Numbered from the stretch's first letter, positions 26,217-36,027 are shown. The stretch: 64,000 nucleotides of DNA from Gammaproteobacteria bacterium (GCA_009922595.1 RFVC01000007.1:1-64000), one strand, 5' to 3'. Notes: a model not told the origin generated them from the letters alone. A program made the numbers and translations.

Positions 26217-28019
26217 GTGGAAAAGTTTTTCATTGTAATTTCTGCCCTGGCCCTTCTTTTTCCCATCTATGCCAGCGCGCAGACGGTCGAGGAAGCCAAG
26301 GAATTCCTGGCCGAAGCCGAAAGTCGGCTTGAGATAGCTAGCCATGAATACGCGCATGCGGCATGGATCGCAGCCACCTACATCACCTATGACAGCCAGC
26401 GCGTGGAAGCGACTGCATACCAGCGTTTCCTAGAATTATCCGTGGAATATGCCAACGCTGCTGCCAGCTTCAATGATCTGGATCTTGATTTTACCGACCG
26501 CCGCAAGATGGAGCTCTTAAAACAGTTCCTGGTAATCCCCTCACCCAGTGATTCCGAAATGGCACAGGAACTGGCCGAAATCGGCTCTGAAATGAGCGCC
26601 ATGTACGGCGCCGGGGAATACTGCCGCAATGAAGGAATTACCGGCGAAGAAATTTGCTATACAGGTGACCAGATTGAAAACCTGATGCGCGAGCTACGCG
26701 ACCCTGATGAGCTGCTTGAATTCTGGGCCGGCTGGCGCGAAAACTCGATTCCCATGAAACCGCTTTATGAGCGCCAGGTGGAAATTGGCAACATGGGTGC
26801 ACAGGAACTTGGTTACGACAACCTGAGTACCTTTTGGCGCGCCAAGTACGACATGGGCCCGGATGCCTTTGCCGCAGACGCCGATGTCCAGTGGGCCAAG
26901 GTAAAACCTTTTTACGATGCGCTGCACTGCCATGTGCGCGCCGAACTCAGTGATTACTATGGACCCGAGGTGGTACCGCCAAGCGGACCAATTCCTGCAC
27001 ACGTCCTTGGTAATCAGTGGGCCCAAGACTGGAGCTATCTTTTCGACATCGTGAAACCTGAATCTTCGGATCTCGGTTACGATCTCGACCAGCTGGTGCA
27101 GAAAAATACCGATGGGCCGGAAGACATTGTTCGTATCGCTGAGAACTTTTTCATCTCCCTTGGCTTTGATCCCCTCCCCGAAACCTTCTGGGAACGTTCA
27201 ATGTTCTCTGAGCCGGAAGATCATAAGGCGGTATGTCATGCCAGCGCATGGGACCTGGATGACAAGGATGATCTTCGAATCAAGATGTGCATCGATCCCA
27301 CCGCAGAGGAATTCCGGGTAGTGCACCACGAGCTTGGGCACAATTTTTACCAGCGCGCTTACAAGGAGCAACCGCCTCTTTTTCGCGGCAGTGCTAACGA
27401 TGGCTTCCATGAAGCCACCGGCGACACTATTGCCCTTTCGGTCACCCCTAAATACCTTGTTGATATCGGCTGGCTGGAAGAGGAGCCCCCTGCCGAGGGG
27501 GATATTGGCTACCTGATGAGCATGGCGCTGGACAAGATTGCCTTCCTGCCATGGGGATTAATGATCGACAAGTGGCGCTGGCAGGTATTCAACGGCAAGG
27601 TCAGCCCTGATGAATACAACCAGGCGTGGTGGGCACTTCGTGAAGAATACCAGGGCGTTGCCTCTCCCATCGCTCGCTCAGAGGATTACTTTGATCCTGG
27701 CGCCAAGTATCACATTCCAGGCAATACACCTTACATGCGATATTTCCTTGCCTATATTCAGCAGTTCCAGTTTCATCGCGCACTTTGCGCTGAAGCGGGC
27801 TACGAAGGTCCCTTGCACCGTTGCTCTATCTACGGGAGCAAGGCAGCCGGGGAAAAGCTCAATGCGATGCTGGAAATGGGCATCAGCCGCCCCTGGCAGG
27901 ATGCCATGGAAGCCATGACCGGTCAGCGTGAACTGGATGCATCAGCGATTATCGATTACTTCGCGCCGCTGAAAGACTGGCTTGATCAGCAGAACCAGTT
28001 CAGGCAGTGCGGCTGGTAA
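26217..28019 (+). CDS. M2 family peptidyl-dipeptidase (ACE-like)
   Basis: 600 residues starting with GTG, with GGAG 7 nt upstream, and carrying a signal peptide (about 1-21, ending ASA). The zinc site HELGH is at 371-375, and the third ligand lies in the downstream GFHEATGD segment. These are the hallmarks of the angiotensin-converting-enzyme family. It would release dipeptides from peptide C-termini in the periplasm. The bacterial enzymes are single-domain like this one. It fits with the many other exported peptidases in the window and follows the DUF8021 gene by 15 nt. Confidence 0.93.
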   Translation: MEKFFIVISALALLFPIYASAQTVEEAKEFLAEAESRLEIASHEYAHAAWIAATYITYDSQRVEATAYQRFLELSVEYANAAASFNDLDLDFTDRRKMELLKQFLVIPSPSDSEMAQELAEIGSEMSAMYGAGEYCRNEGITGEEICYTGDQIENLMRELRDPDELLEFWAGWRENSIPMKPLYERQVEIGNMGAQELGYDNLSTFWRAKYDMGPDAFAADADVQWAKVKPFYDALHCHVRAELSDYYGPEVVPPSGPIPAHVLGNQWAQDWSYLFDIVKPESSDLGYDLDQLVQKNTDGPEDIVRIAENFFISLGFDPLPETFWERSMFSEPEDHKAVCHASAWDLDDKDDLRIKMCIDPTAEEFRVVHHELGHNFYQRAYKEQPPLFRGSANDGFHEATGDTIALSVTPKYLVDIGWLEEEPPAEGDIGYLMSMALDKIAFLPWGLMIDKWRWQVFNGKVSPDEYNQAWWALREEYQGVASPIARSEDYFDPGAKYHIPGNTPYMRYFLAYIQQFQFHRALCAEAGYEGPLHRCSIYGSKAAGEKLNAMLEMGISRPWQDAMEAMTGQRELDASAIIDYFAPLKDWLDQQNQFRQCGW

Positions 28020-28038
28020 AATATTTATGTAAAAAGGA

Positions 28039-28551
28039 TTATTCCGCGTAGGATTGATCTAGGCTGAATGTCCGCAGCGTTCTGCTGCTGATTTCCCAGC
28101 CACTTCCGGCGTCACGAAGCTCCATGTGATCATGGCCCTGCTCGTAAGGTTTAGGCGCCTCTGCAGAGTCAGTGTTTAGAAAACCGGTGTAAATCAGGTC
28201 AACGACTGCCTTCTCACCGTCAATCTTAATGCGAGGGATATTGGTCTGGAATACGAGCCTTCCGCCAGGGCCAAGTCCGAGCGAATACACATCGTTGATG
28301 GCCTTGAGACCCTCATACACAGCGCCATTAACATCAAACACGGCATCTTCAGCCCAGAACAGGGATAAATCTCGCTCGCCGATAGTGGCAAGTTCCCAGT
28401 AATAATCATTAATAAAGTCCTCGACCTGGATCCGCGCGAGCAAGGTGTCGGAGGTAGTATGAATTTTTTCCTCTGCCGCGATAGCAGGTAAAACCTGTAA
28501 CAGAATTGTAGTCACGAATACGGCGACGCTGATATTCCAATATTTTTTCAT
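28039..28551 (-). CDS. Secreted nuclear-transport-factor-2-like protein
   Basis: 170 residues from ATG 28551, chosen because a signal peptide follows (MKKYWNISVAVFVTTILLQV, cleaved near AIAAEE); a longer open frame upstream lacks one. The mature part is one SnoaL/NTF2-like domain: a helical start VEDFINDYYWELATIGERDLSLFWAEDAVFDV and then beta strands. NTF2-like folds form small binding or enzyme pockets; no function can be given. Convergent with the M2 peptidase, 19 nt away. Confidence 0.75.
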   Translation of the reverse strand: MKKYWNISVAVFVTTILLQVLPAIAAEEKIHTTSDTLLARIQVEDFINDYYWELATIGERDLSLFWAEDAVFDVNGAVYEGLKAINDVYSLGLGPGGRLVFQTNIPRIKIDGEKAVVDLIYTGFLNTDSAEAPKPYEQGHDHMELRDAGSGWEISSRTLRTFSLDQSYAE

Positions 28552-28682
28552 ATTAAGAGACCTTCTATAGACGCTACCCGACATTCTATAAGTGCAGGAA
28601 TGGAAATGCATGACTTGTTAATTTACGCTAACACGCTGTACTCTTGTCAGTCCCTGCACTATCAGAATGAAAAGAGGCGTTC

Positions 28683-29693
28683 ATGAACCCTGCACTCCCT
28701 CCAATCGATGACACGCAAATCTGGGACTCGATGCTCAGCCTGTACAACACCCATGCAATTGCGCTGGCACTTGAGCTCCAGGTTTTCGAAGCCTTTGATG
28801 CACCCATGTCAGTCGAGGAATTGGTCAGTAAAACCGGTTATTCAACCCGTGGTATTAAGGCCCTGCTAGCGATGCTGAAAATTCGAGGCCTATTGGACCG
28901 GCATGAGGGCAGGTACCAGCTGAACAATCTCTCCCGCACTTACATGCTCAAGGACAGCCCTTACTACTGGGGCCCGTTCTTCAGCTGGACTTCAGCCTCT
29001 CTCCCGAACTACAAAATTTATATGGAAAACATTCGCGACGGTGGAACCAAGGAAGAACGTGAAGCCGCTGACGGATGGGAATCCGGTGAGATGGATCCTG
29101 AATTTGCGCGCACCATCACTGACTACATGCACTGCCACTCTATTGCTTCTGCCGTAGGCATGTCACATACCTGCGATTTTTCCGGCGTGAACAAACTGCT
29201 GGACGTGGGCGGCGGCTCAGGCTGTTACGCCATTGCCATAGCTAATGCCAACACGGATATGCAGGCGACCATCATGGAGTTAAAACCAGTATGTGCCGTC
29301 ACTGAGGATTACATTACCAAGGCCGGCGTTTCTGACCGGGTGGACACCAAAGCAGTAGACATGTTCAGGGAGGCCTGGCCCGAAGGCTATGATGCCCATT
29401 TCTTCGCCAACGTTTTCCATGACTGGAGCTTTGAAACCTGCGCTGAACTGGCGAAAAAAAGTTACGCGTCCCTCGCACCCGGCGGCAGAATATGCCTGCA
29501 GGAGATGCTACTGGATGAAGGCGAAGACAACCCGGCCGCCCCGGTGGCGTTTTCTTTTCTCATGACCTGGGGAACCAAGGGACAGCAGTTCACTCTTGAT
29601 GAACTCAGGGGCATTCTGGAAAGCTCCGGCTTTAAGAACATACGGGCGCAGCGCTCTTATGGCTACTATTCACTGGTAACCGGCGACAAGTAA
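28683..29693 (+). CDS. SAM-dependent O-methyltransferase (acetylserotonin O-methyltransferase type)
   Basis: 336 residues. An N-terminal winged-helix dimerisation domain (about 1-100, ALALELQVFEAFDAPMSVEELVSKTGY) precedes a Rossmann SAM-binding domain with LLDVGGGSGCYAIAIA, then FFANVFHDWSFETC and GGRICLQEML. This is the layout of plant and bacterial small-molecule O-methyltransferases. The acceptor is unknown and no biosynthetic partner is adjacent. Monocistronic by position. Confidence 0.85.
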   Translation: MNPALPPIDDTQIWDSMLSLYNTHAIALALELQVFEAFDAPMSVEELVSKTGYSTRGIKALLAMLKIRGLLDRHEGRYQLNNLSRTYMLKDSPYYWGPFFSWTSASLPNYKIYMENIRDGGTKEEREAADGWESGEMDPEFARTITDYMHCHSIASAVGMSHTCDFSGVNKLLDVGGGSGCYAIAIANANTDMQATIMELKPVCAVTEDYITKAGVSDRVDTKAVDMFREAWPEGYDAHFFANVFHDWSFETCAELAKKSYASLAPGGRICLQEMLLDEGEDNPAAPVAFSFLMTWGTKGQQFTLDELRGILESSGFKNIRAQRSYGYYSLVTGDK

Positions 29694-29835
29694 TTACCAA
29701 TCTGGACACTCCAAGCACTTTTTCAATATCTGAGATACCAGGAATAAAGACAAAAACTTTTTCAACACTAGCGGGCTGCATTATAACCGAGGCGCCGCTT
29801 GCCAAGGCTGCCGGCTTCAGACATAAGTGGTGGGA

Positions 29836-30360
29836 CTAAATTTTCTCTATCACCAGGGTCAACTCGGCCACGCGTAACCCGAACTTGCGCAGCTCAGTGC
29901 GGTTAATCAGGTGATTTTCTTCAACCAGGTACAGCCAATCATCAAGATTGAGCATAATATTGCTGTCATTCCAGGGTACGTTCAGGCTGTACTTCCAGTT
30001 AAACGCTGAGCCTGCTACCTGGCCATTGGCCGTACCAACGACGTCTCCAGCCTGTCCTGTATACCGGTTATTTCCAAGATGGCTCAGTGTCCAGGTCCTG
30101 TCCTGCTCCTCGCCATCATCGAAGGTAAAGTGTTCAACCAGTGTCCCAACTTCTCCTGACCATGAGGCGTCAATAGTGGCAGTGAATTTACGCGTTACCT
30201 TTCCAGAGCGGTCCTGGAGAATACCGTATGCCATCAGTTTGCCATTGAAAAACGTTTTCAGGTCGAGCGCCGGACTGGTGCCTTCATATGACTCTATCGA
30301 CACCTGGCTGCAGGCAGAGAGCACAGGAATTAAGAACAGGATGATAAGCAAACGTTTCAT
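29836..30360 (-). CDS. DUF3833 family lipoprotein
   Basis: 174 residues with a lipoprotein signal; the lipobox LSAC places the lipidated cysteine at 17. The mature part matches the DUF3833 family (LKTFFNGKLMAYGILQDRSGKVTRKFTATI, then TWTLSHLGNNRYTGQAGDVVG) and is all beta. Function unknown; the family repeatedly travels with DUF2878, a chalcone isomerase-like protein and the ChrR regulon genes, as it does here. Last gene of a three-gene minus-strand operon. Confidence 0.85.
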   Translation of the reverse strand: MKRLLIILFLIPVLSACSQVSIESYEGTSPALDLKTFFNGKLMAYGILQDRSGKVTRKFTATIDASWSGEVGTLVEHFTFDDGEEQDRTWTLSHLGNNRYTGQAGDVVGTANGQVAGSAFNWKYSLNVPWNDSNIMLNLDDWLYLVEENHLINRTELRKFGLRVAELTLVIEKI

Positions 30361-30384
30361 GATTTCTTCTCTATAAATGATGAA

Positions 30385-30909
30385 TCAGCTTTGGCCGAGC
30401 AGATCGCTGCGTATTTTAGGGCGCGTTGTTCTTTCTGACAGCCAGATACCGGCAAATTGCCTTGTAAACTCCGGATCCTTAATGGCACCAACGAACGAGC
30501 CGTTGAAATAGAAATGGCTGTTATAACTGGCATCTACGTACAGGGTTATCTGGTCCTTTTCCTGCACATCAACTAGCAGCGTAGAAAGCTGTTCAATCCA
30601 GTCCCCTTCGAAACTAGTACCCGTTTGTTTCCACTGGCGCCTGGTTTCTGAGACAAGATCCTCCTTCGAGAAACTGCGCTGGTATTCCAGTTCCAGCGCA
30701 AATGGCTGCTGAGCTGAAAATTCAAAAGCAGGAGTTTCACTGAGCAGCCTGGCGGTATAGACGGACCAGAACAGAAAATTCAGTTTCGCCATCCCGACAA
30801 CACTGAACTGATGCCAGGGTTCTGGCACCGGGTTCAGGGTGGATGACTGCAGCTGGGCAAACCCGGGATGCAGAAGCAAGAGCAACATAAGAAACAATAC
30901 CTTACGCAT
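30385..30909 (-). CDS. Chalcone isomerase-like exported protein
   Basis: 174 residues from ATG 30909; the start overlaps the end of the preceding gene by 8 nt. A signal peptide (MRKVLFLMLLLLLHPGFA) is followed by a chalcone isomerase-like fold: VVGMAKLNFLFWSVYTARLLS, then ALELEYQRSFSKEDLVSETRRQW and FNGSFVGAIKDPEFTRQFAGIWLSERT. Bacterial members are not flavonoid enzymes; the fold binds fatty acids in some plant relatives, which would suit a lipid-remodelling island (inference). Middle gene of the DUF2878-to-DUF3833 operon. Confidence 0.8.
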   Translation of the reverse strand: MRKVLFLMLLLLLHPGFAQLQSSTLNPVPEPWHQFSVVGMAKLNFLFWSVYTARLLSETPAFEFSAQQPFALELEYQRSFSKEDLVSETRRQWKQTGTSFEGDWIEQLSTLLVDVQEKDQITLYVDASYNSHFYFNGSFVGAIKDPEFTRQFAGIWLSERTTRPKIRSDLLGQS

Positions 30910-31441
30910 TGGAACTGACCCTTGCCGGCTGGTAGCAGGATTTATCAAGCCAAAGCAATGCCGGAACGAACAGTGACCATAGAATGGAAATTAGCAGGAT
31001 GGCAGCCACGTTTGGGATACCGAACTGGACCGCACCGAGAAGGTAGCCGGCAAAATAGCCGACACCGCCGGCAATAAAACCTGACAGTGCTTGCAGGCCA
31101 GGATGGAGCTTTATGGTAAAACCAAAACCGCGAGGCAATGTTAGAGCAAAGGATATCCACAGCATAATCAGCCACAGAGGAAAGGGTTCGGAAAAAATGA
31201 ATACACCGGTACCGGCCATAACGAAATCCATACCAATGCCCACCAGTGCAGTTGTAAACACGAGGGCCAGGGAATGACCTAGCTCCTGCCAGGTGAAAAG
31301 CTTGAGAAAAATTACCAGCATGGCTGGAACAACCGCTGCCGACTGGTAAAGCACAAGCATAACCCAGCTAACCTTAAACAGAACGAGGTCGGTCCAGGAG
31401 CTGGAAAGAACGCGTACTATCATGTTGTCGGTTACTTGCAT
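30902..31441 (-). CDS. DUF2878 family membrane protein
   Basis: 179 residues with five or six predicted transmembrane helices (from DLVLFKVSWVMLVLYQSAAVVP to AAILLISILWSLFVPALLWL). It belongs to DUF2878, an uncharacterised inner-membrane family found with DUF3833 and cyclopropane-fatty-acid synthase genes in marine gammaproteobacteria. First gene of the operon; 88 bp separate it from the divergent glycosyltransferase-like gene, and I found no clear promoter there on either strand. Confidence 0.8.
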   Translation of the reverse strand: MQVTDNMIVRVLSSSWTDLVLFKVSWVMLVLYQSAAVVPAMLVIFLKLFTWQELGHSLALVFTTALVGIGMDFVMAGTGVFIFSEPFPLWLIMLWISFALTLPRGFGFTIKLHPGLQALSGFIAGGVGYFAGYLLGAVQFGIPNVAAILLISILWSLFVPALLWLDKSCYQPARVSSNA

Positions 31442-31529
31442 AAAAAAGTCCGTTAATACGTATTTTTACGCTTCTTCCTCGTTTTCAGATTAGCCCCTAA
31501 AACACTCTCCTTAACTGGTAATATGGGCC

Positions 31530-32816
31530 ATGGCGATGAGAAAATATCTCGATCTGTATGCCGAGGATGAAGCCGTCCTTCCTGGGCTTCAGGGCACCCA
31601 ATATAGGCACGTCTTGTGCATTCCGGCTTTTGCCGAGCCGGCCTCCTTTCTGTCCAAATGTCTGCAGCATGTCGAAACCGACAGGCTTCTGATTATCCTT
31701 GTCATTAACGCGAACGAATCCGCCAGTCCGGAAAACAAAGCACTCACCATCAAACTTTATGAGCAACTGGCGGATTCTAACCCGTTAAAACTACAGTTAG
31801 CAGAACACGTTAGCCTGCACAAGTACACCCAAAACATAGACTTGCTGCTGCTACAACGCTGCAAACCCGGATACACCCTGACAAAAGGTGTTGGACAGGC
31901 AAGAAAAATAGCTTGTGACATAGCTGTCAAACTGATTGATGAAGGTGTAATCGAAAGTCCGTGGATACACAGCACCGATGCTGACGCCACAGTGCCAAAG
32001 GATTATTTTGATGCTGTTATGTCATTGAACGTTAAAGAAGTTGCTGCCGGAATTTATCCATTCCAACACCTGCCTTCCCCAAATCAGCACTTGCAGCTGG
32101 CGCAGCAGCTTTATGACTGCTCACTAAACTATTATGTCGACGGCCAGGCATGGGCGGGCTCGCCCTGGGCCTTCCATACTATCGGTAGTACGCTGGTCAT
32201 CAACGCAGAGCACTATGCAATCGCGAGGGGTTTTCCGCAGCGTGAAGCAGGTGAAGATTTTTACTTGTTAAACAAGCTGGGCAAGACTGGCGAAATCAGC
32301 AGGCTGGATAGCAAACCAGTAGCCCTGACCACGCGACAGTCCGACCGCGTACCCTTCGGCACCGGACCGGCTATCAAAAAAATTCTGAGAATGCAGGATC
32401 CTCTCAGGGATTTCCTCTTCTACCACCCCGCCTGTTTCCAGTACCTGAAAGGCTGGCATAGCATTGCCAGGTATCTATGGGAAGAAACGCAAACATCCCT
32501 AACCACTAATTTTATTGCTGGGCATACCAGCGACGTCGACCCGGAAATACTGATGAGTGGCATGGAGGCCCTGGGGATCAACCGCTTCCTGGAGCATGCA
32601 TTCAGTCACAGCAAGTCGGCATCGGTATTTTCAGGACACATGCACCACTGGTTTGACGCCTTTCTGACATTGAAGGCTATTCACTGGTGGAGGGATCATC
32701 ATTTCCCTTCACTAAATCTTGAAGCGGCGCTACAACTGCTGCCGGAGGGCTTCACTTACTCGCCAGTGTTGCCGGCTTCTGCTTTTGCAGATTGTGGCCA
32801 AGAGCAGCCAGCATAG
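31530..32816 (+). CDS. Glycosyltransferase family 2-like protein
   Basis: 428 residues. The N-terminal half looks like a GT-A fold: RHVLCIPAFAEPASFLSKCLQHV resembles the first strand-helix of family 2 transferases, and STDADATVPKDYFDA provides a DxD-type metal/nucleotide-sugar motif. FPQREAGEDFYLLNKLGKTG matches the acceptor-site ED motif. The C-terminal part has no fold I recognise. The acceptor is unknown; a cell-envelope sugar is likely. Its 3' end overlaps the convergent EamA gene by 65 nt, which is unusual. Confidence 0.65.
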   Translation: MAMRKYLDLYAEDEAVLPGLQGTQYRHVLCIPAFAEPASFLSKCLQHVETDRLLIILVINANESASPENKALTIKLYEQLADSNPLKLQLAEHVSLHKYTQNIDLLLLQRCKPGYTLTKGVGQARKIACDIAVKLIDEGVIESPWIHSTDADATVPKDYFDAVMSLNVKEVAAGIYPFQHLPSPNQHLQLAQQLYDCSLNYYVDGQAWAGSPWAFHTIGSTLVINAEHYAIARGFPQREAGEDFYLLNKLGKTGEISRLDSKPVALTTRQSDRVPFGTGPAIKKILRMQDPLRDFLFYHPACFQYLKGWHSIARYLWEETQTSLTTNFIAGHTSDVDPEILMSGMEALGINRFLEHAFSHSKSASVFSGHMHHWFDAFLTLKAIHWWRDHHFPSLNLEAALQLLPEGFTYSPVLPASAFADCGQEQPA

Positions 32817-33696
32817 AGCCCATTACCACAATTATTGCGCCAACGTATGCCAGCATGTTGAGCTCACTGTCGGGAAAAGTTTGAGGCCAGTACCTGACGA
32901 CAATTTCCATAGAGAGTATGGTGCAGAGTGGTGCGAGTGTAATTACTGCGCTTACCTTTGCAGCTTCCCAAACCTGCAGCGCTTCAGTAAAAGCGCCGTA
33001 AGCCACCAGAATATTAAGACTGCAAAAAACCAGTGCCCATAGCTGCAGTGCATCCAGATCAAAGATGGTCATTGGACTGATGAAAGGCAGCAGCAAGACA
33101 GTCCCGCCGATGTACATCAGGCTGGTGAGCTGCACCGAATCCATGGCGTTAAGCAACGTTTTCTGCAGCAGCCCATATACTCCCCAGGACAGCGAAGCCA
33201 GGACCATGAAAATGATGCCTATGGAGTAATCGTTCACTGAGGAGAAGATATCGTCAAGCCGGTTATTAAAAAACAGTGCAAACCCTAATAACAATAGAAC
33301 AACGCCAAGCCATTCTAGGCGGCCAAATTTTTCTCCGAAGAAAAAAATACTGCCGAAAAGCAGGATGAAGGGAGCGAGTTGTATAAGGACCTGCGCACTT
33401 TCAGGGTTCAGATACGAGAGGCTGCTCAGGTACAGCACGAAATTGCCGGACAGCATGGCAGCAGCAAGAAACAGCAGACCGTTTGTTTTTTTTGAAAAGC
33501 GGTGCACTGGCGGCAGCCTGCCCTTGTACCAGAGAAATAGAAGAACAAAAAGGGCCGCCGAGGAAAATCGATACCAGGTGATGGTAATCGTATCCATGTT
33601 GCCGATGAGCAAAACAAACGATACAGGCAACACACCCCACATCAGAGCAGTTAATAACGACAGGAAAAAGCCCGCCCAAGGATTACGTGAACTCAT
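32752..33696 (-). CDS. EamA/DMT family transporter
   Basis: 314 residues, ten predicted transmembrane helices in two EamA repeats (first LLTALMWGVLPVSFVLLIGNMD; second LASLSWGVYGLLQKTLL). Inner-membrane metabolite exporter of unknown substrate; not closely similar to the EamA protein encoded at 8.1 kb. The last 65 nt overlap the end of the glycosyltransferase-like gene on the other strand. Confidence 0.87.
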   Translation of the reverse strand: MSSRNPWAGFFLSLLTALMWGVLPVSFVLLIGNMDTITITWYRFSSAALFVLLFLWYKGRLPPVHRFSKKTNGLLFLAAAMLSGNFVLYLSSLSYLNPESAQVLIQLAPFILLFGSIFFFGEKFGRLEWLGVVLLLLGFALFFNNRLDDIFSSVNDYSIGIIFMVLASLSWGVYGLLQKTLLNAMDSVQLTSLMYIGGTVLLLPFISPMTIFDLDALQLWALVFCSLNILVAYGAFTEALQVWEAAKVSAVITLAPLCTILSMEIVVRYWPQTFPDSELNMLAYVGAIIVVMGSMLAALGHNLQKQKPATLASK

Positions 33697-33733
33697 AGCC
33701 AGTGATTATAGCCTTCTGCGCACTTTGCACTTG

Positions 33734-34714
33734 TTAATATAAGGCGAGCGGCGGTTCGTCAAGCGCGGCAAGCTGCTCACGCAGTTCTAGAATATGGCCG
33801 GCCCAGTAACTCTCCGTATTAAACCAGGGAAAGCTTTGCGGAAAGGCCGGATCGTCCCAACGCCTGGCCAACCATGCTGCATAGTGCATTAAACGCATAG
33901 TGCGCAGAGACTCCACCAGCACAAGTTCTGCCGGATTAAATTCATGAAACTCATCGTAGCCATCGGCCAGCTCGCTTAATTGTGCCTGCTGGTTTTGCCT
34001 GTCGCCGGAGAGCAGCATCCATAAATCCTGGATGGCCGGCCCCTGCATTGTGTCATCGAAGTCAACAAAATGCGGCGTGTCATCCCGCCAAAGAACGTTA
34101 CCCATATGGCAGTCGCCATGAATACGAATAGAGGCGGGCGCCGTTGTTGCGGCAAAAATGGCATTAACTCGGTTTATAAGGTCCTCTGACAATGACGCAT
34201 AGGCTTCGCGCATCTCGGCCGGAATGAAGTCATGCTCAAGCAGGAATGCAGCACTGTTTTCAGCGAAGCCTTCTACAGTCACATGCACCCTGCTCTTGAA
34301 TGGTCTCGAAGCACCCGCCTTATGCAGCCGGCCAATAAAACGCCCCATGATAAGAAGGTTGTCCAGGTTGAGGTCAGGACTGCGCCCACCCCGGCGCGGG
34401 AAAAGCGCAAAGCGAAAACCCTCAAATTCTCTCAGCGTTGTCCCGGACAGGTCCGATGGGGGAACCACGGGAATCTCGAGATCTGCCAGTTCCTGGCTGA
34501 AGGCATGCTCTTCCAGGATCTGTTCATCACTCCACCTGCCAGGACGATAAAACTTGGCGATGAGAGGCTCAGCTTCCTCGATACCGACCTGGTAGACACG
34601 GTTCTCGTAGCTATTAAGTGCCAGAATGCGTGCATCAGAAACAAGCCCGGTGCTTTCGACAGCATCGATGACCAGGTCGGGGGTCAGACGTTCAAAGGGA
34701 TGGCTATCAGGCAA
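33734..34714 (-). CDS. srkA: Stress response serine/threonine protein kinase SrkA (YihE/RdoA)
   Basis: 326 residues of the eukaryotic-like APH/choline-kinase fold. The catalytic loop is HGDCHMGNVLW and the metal-binding motif VDFDDTMQGP, both as in SrkA. N-terminal NSYENRVYQVG and LIAKFYRPGRWSDEQILEEH also match. In E. coli this kinase protects against stress-induced death during envelope and oxidative stress. Here it lies 53 nt downstream of the fatty-acid synthase gene of the ChrR-linked operon, on the same strand, and could be transcribed with it. Confidence 0.92.
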   Translation of the reverse strand: MPDSHPFERLTPDLVIDAVESTGLVSDARILALNSYENRVYQVGIEEAEPLIAKFYRPGRWSDEQILEEHAFSQELADLEIPVVPPSDLSGTTLREFEGFRFALFPRRGGRSPDLNLDNLLIMGRFIGRLHKAGASRPFKSRVHVTVEGFAENSAAFLLEHDFIPAEMREAYASLSEDLINRVNAIFAATTAPASIRIHGDCHMGNVLWRDDTPHFVDFDDTMQGPAIQDLWMLLSGDRQNQQAQLSELADGYDEFHEFNPAELVLVESLRTMRLMHYAAWLARRWDDPAFPQSFPWFNTESYWAGHILELREQLAALDEPPLALY

Positions 34715-34767
34715 GGACCTGTCTCCAGTTGTAATACTTCACCGGAGATATCTTACCATGCAAGGAC

Positions 34768-36027
34768 TTACTGGATTCTGGGTTGGCCCCTGAAATTCGG
34801 TTTTGCAATCAGGAACTGGCCGGCGTGAATGACGCGCTCCATGAAACCACCTTCGCAGAAACACAGGTAATAGTTCCACATGCGAATGAACACATCATCG
34901 CAGCCAAGCTGCTTGACTTCATCCAGGCGCTGCCAGAAACGCTCGCGCCAGGCGCACAGGGTCTGAGCGTAGTCCTGGGTAATATCCTCAAGACCTATTA
35001 ACTGCATATCGGTTTGCCTGGCGATACAGTCGGCTATTACCGAGTTGCTGGGCAGCTGACCGCCAGGGAAAATATAGCGCTTGATAAAGTCGATGTTCTT
35101 AACCGACTCGGCGAAACGCTGGTCTGAAATTGTGATGGCCTGTATCAGCATGAGCCCGTCTTCCTTGAGCAAACGATTACAGGTGCTGAAGTAGTTGTCA
35201 TAGTACTTGTTGCCTACTGCCTCAATCATTTCCACAGAGACCAGCTTGTCAAATTTGCCTTCAAGTTCACGGTAGTCTTTTTCAAGCAGAGTAATGTGGC
35301 CTTCCAAGCCTTCCTTCTTTACCCACTCACAGGCATAGGCGTATTGCTCGTGGGAAATGGTGGTGGTGGTCACCTTGCAGCCAAAGTGCTTGGCTGCATG
35401 AATGGCCAATCCGCCCCACCCGGTTCCAATTTCCAGCAAATGATCCTCGGGCTTGAGCTGCAGCCTTTCACAGATATGCTGGAACTTGTTTATGGAGGCT
35501 TCCTCTAATGAATCATCCTCATGTTTGAATACCGCTGAGGAATACGCCATGGTTTTGTCGAGGAACAGGGAGAAAAAGCGGTTGCTCAGGTCGTAATGAG
35601 CGGAGATATTCTTTTTCGAACCCGTCAGGGAATTTTGCCTGAGCAGGTGAAATAGCTTCCCAGCCATCAGGCGTAGGAATGACTGGTTCTTGCCCATGTT
35701 CTGCAGTACCTGCATGTTGAGTACAAACAGCCTAATGACTTCAAGCAGGTCCGGGGTATCCCAGTATCCCAGCATGTAGGCTTCGCCGGCACCGGTGGAG
35801 CCATCCCTGAGTACGCTGCTGAATGCTGCCCCGTTCTCAACGCGGATACGTGCAGAGACACGTTTATCCTCACGATCGCCAAAGGTTAGCAATTGGCCGC
35901 CCTCTTCAAGCGTCAGGGAACCTATTTTCAGGTTTGTCAGCAGTGCATGCACAGCATGCCGTGACATACTCTCGATACTGAGTGTATTTCTGGTGTTTTT
36001 GGGCTGGTCGATTGCTGTAATTCTCAC
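34768..36027 (-). CDS. cfa: Cyclopropane-fatty-acyl-phospholipid synthase family protein
   Basis: 419 residues. SAM-binding [19 protein letters not shown], then [12 protein letters not shown] and [10 protein letters not shown], with the bicarbonate-site region and [25 protein letters not shown] all typical of CFA synthases. It transfers a methyl or methylene group from SAM to the double bond of phospholipid acyl chains at the inner membrane. The gene overlaps DUF1365 by 4 nt and is the last of a tightly packed operon divergent from a ChrR-type sigma locus. In Rhodobacter, a CFA-like methylase under the same kind of sigma factor makes methylated (furan-precursor) fatty acids, so true cyclopropanation is not certain. 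Confidence 0.9.
   Translation of the reverse strand: MRITAIDQPKNTRNTLSIESMSRHAVHALLTNLKIGSLTLEEGGQLLTFGDREDKRVSARIRVENGAAFSSVLRDGSTGAGEAYMLGYWDTPDLLEVIRLFVLNMQVLQNMGKNQSFLRLMAGKLFHLLRQNSLTGSKKNISAHYDLSNRFFSLFLDKTMAYSSAVFKHEDDSLEEASINKFQHICERLQLKPEDHLLEIGTGWGGLAIHAAKHFGCKVTTTTISHEQYAYACEWVKKEGLEGHITLLEKDYRELEGKFDKLVSVEMIEAVGNKYYDNYFSTCNRLLKEDGLMLIQAITISDQRFAESVKNIDFIKRYIFPGGQLPSNSVIADCIARQTDMQLIGLEDITQDYAQTLCAWRERFWQRLDEVKQLGCDDVFIRMWNYYLCFCEGGFMERVIHAGQFLIAKPNFRGQPRIQ

Noticed and set aside
31442-31529. ECF-type promoter for the DUF2878 operon
   Set aside because: No TGATC-type -35 with an 18-nt spacer was seen on the minus strand in the divergent region.
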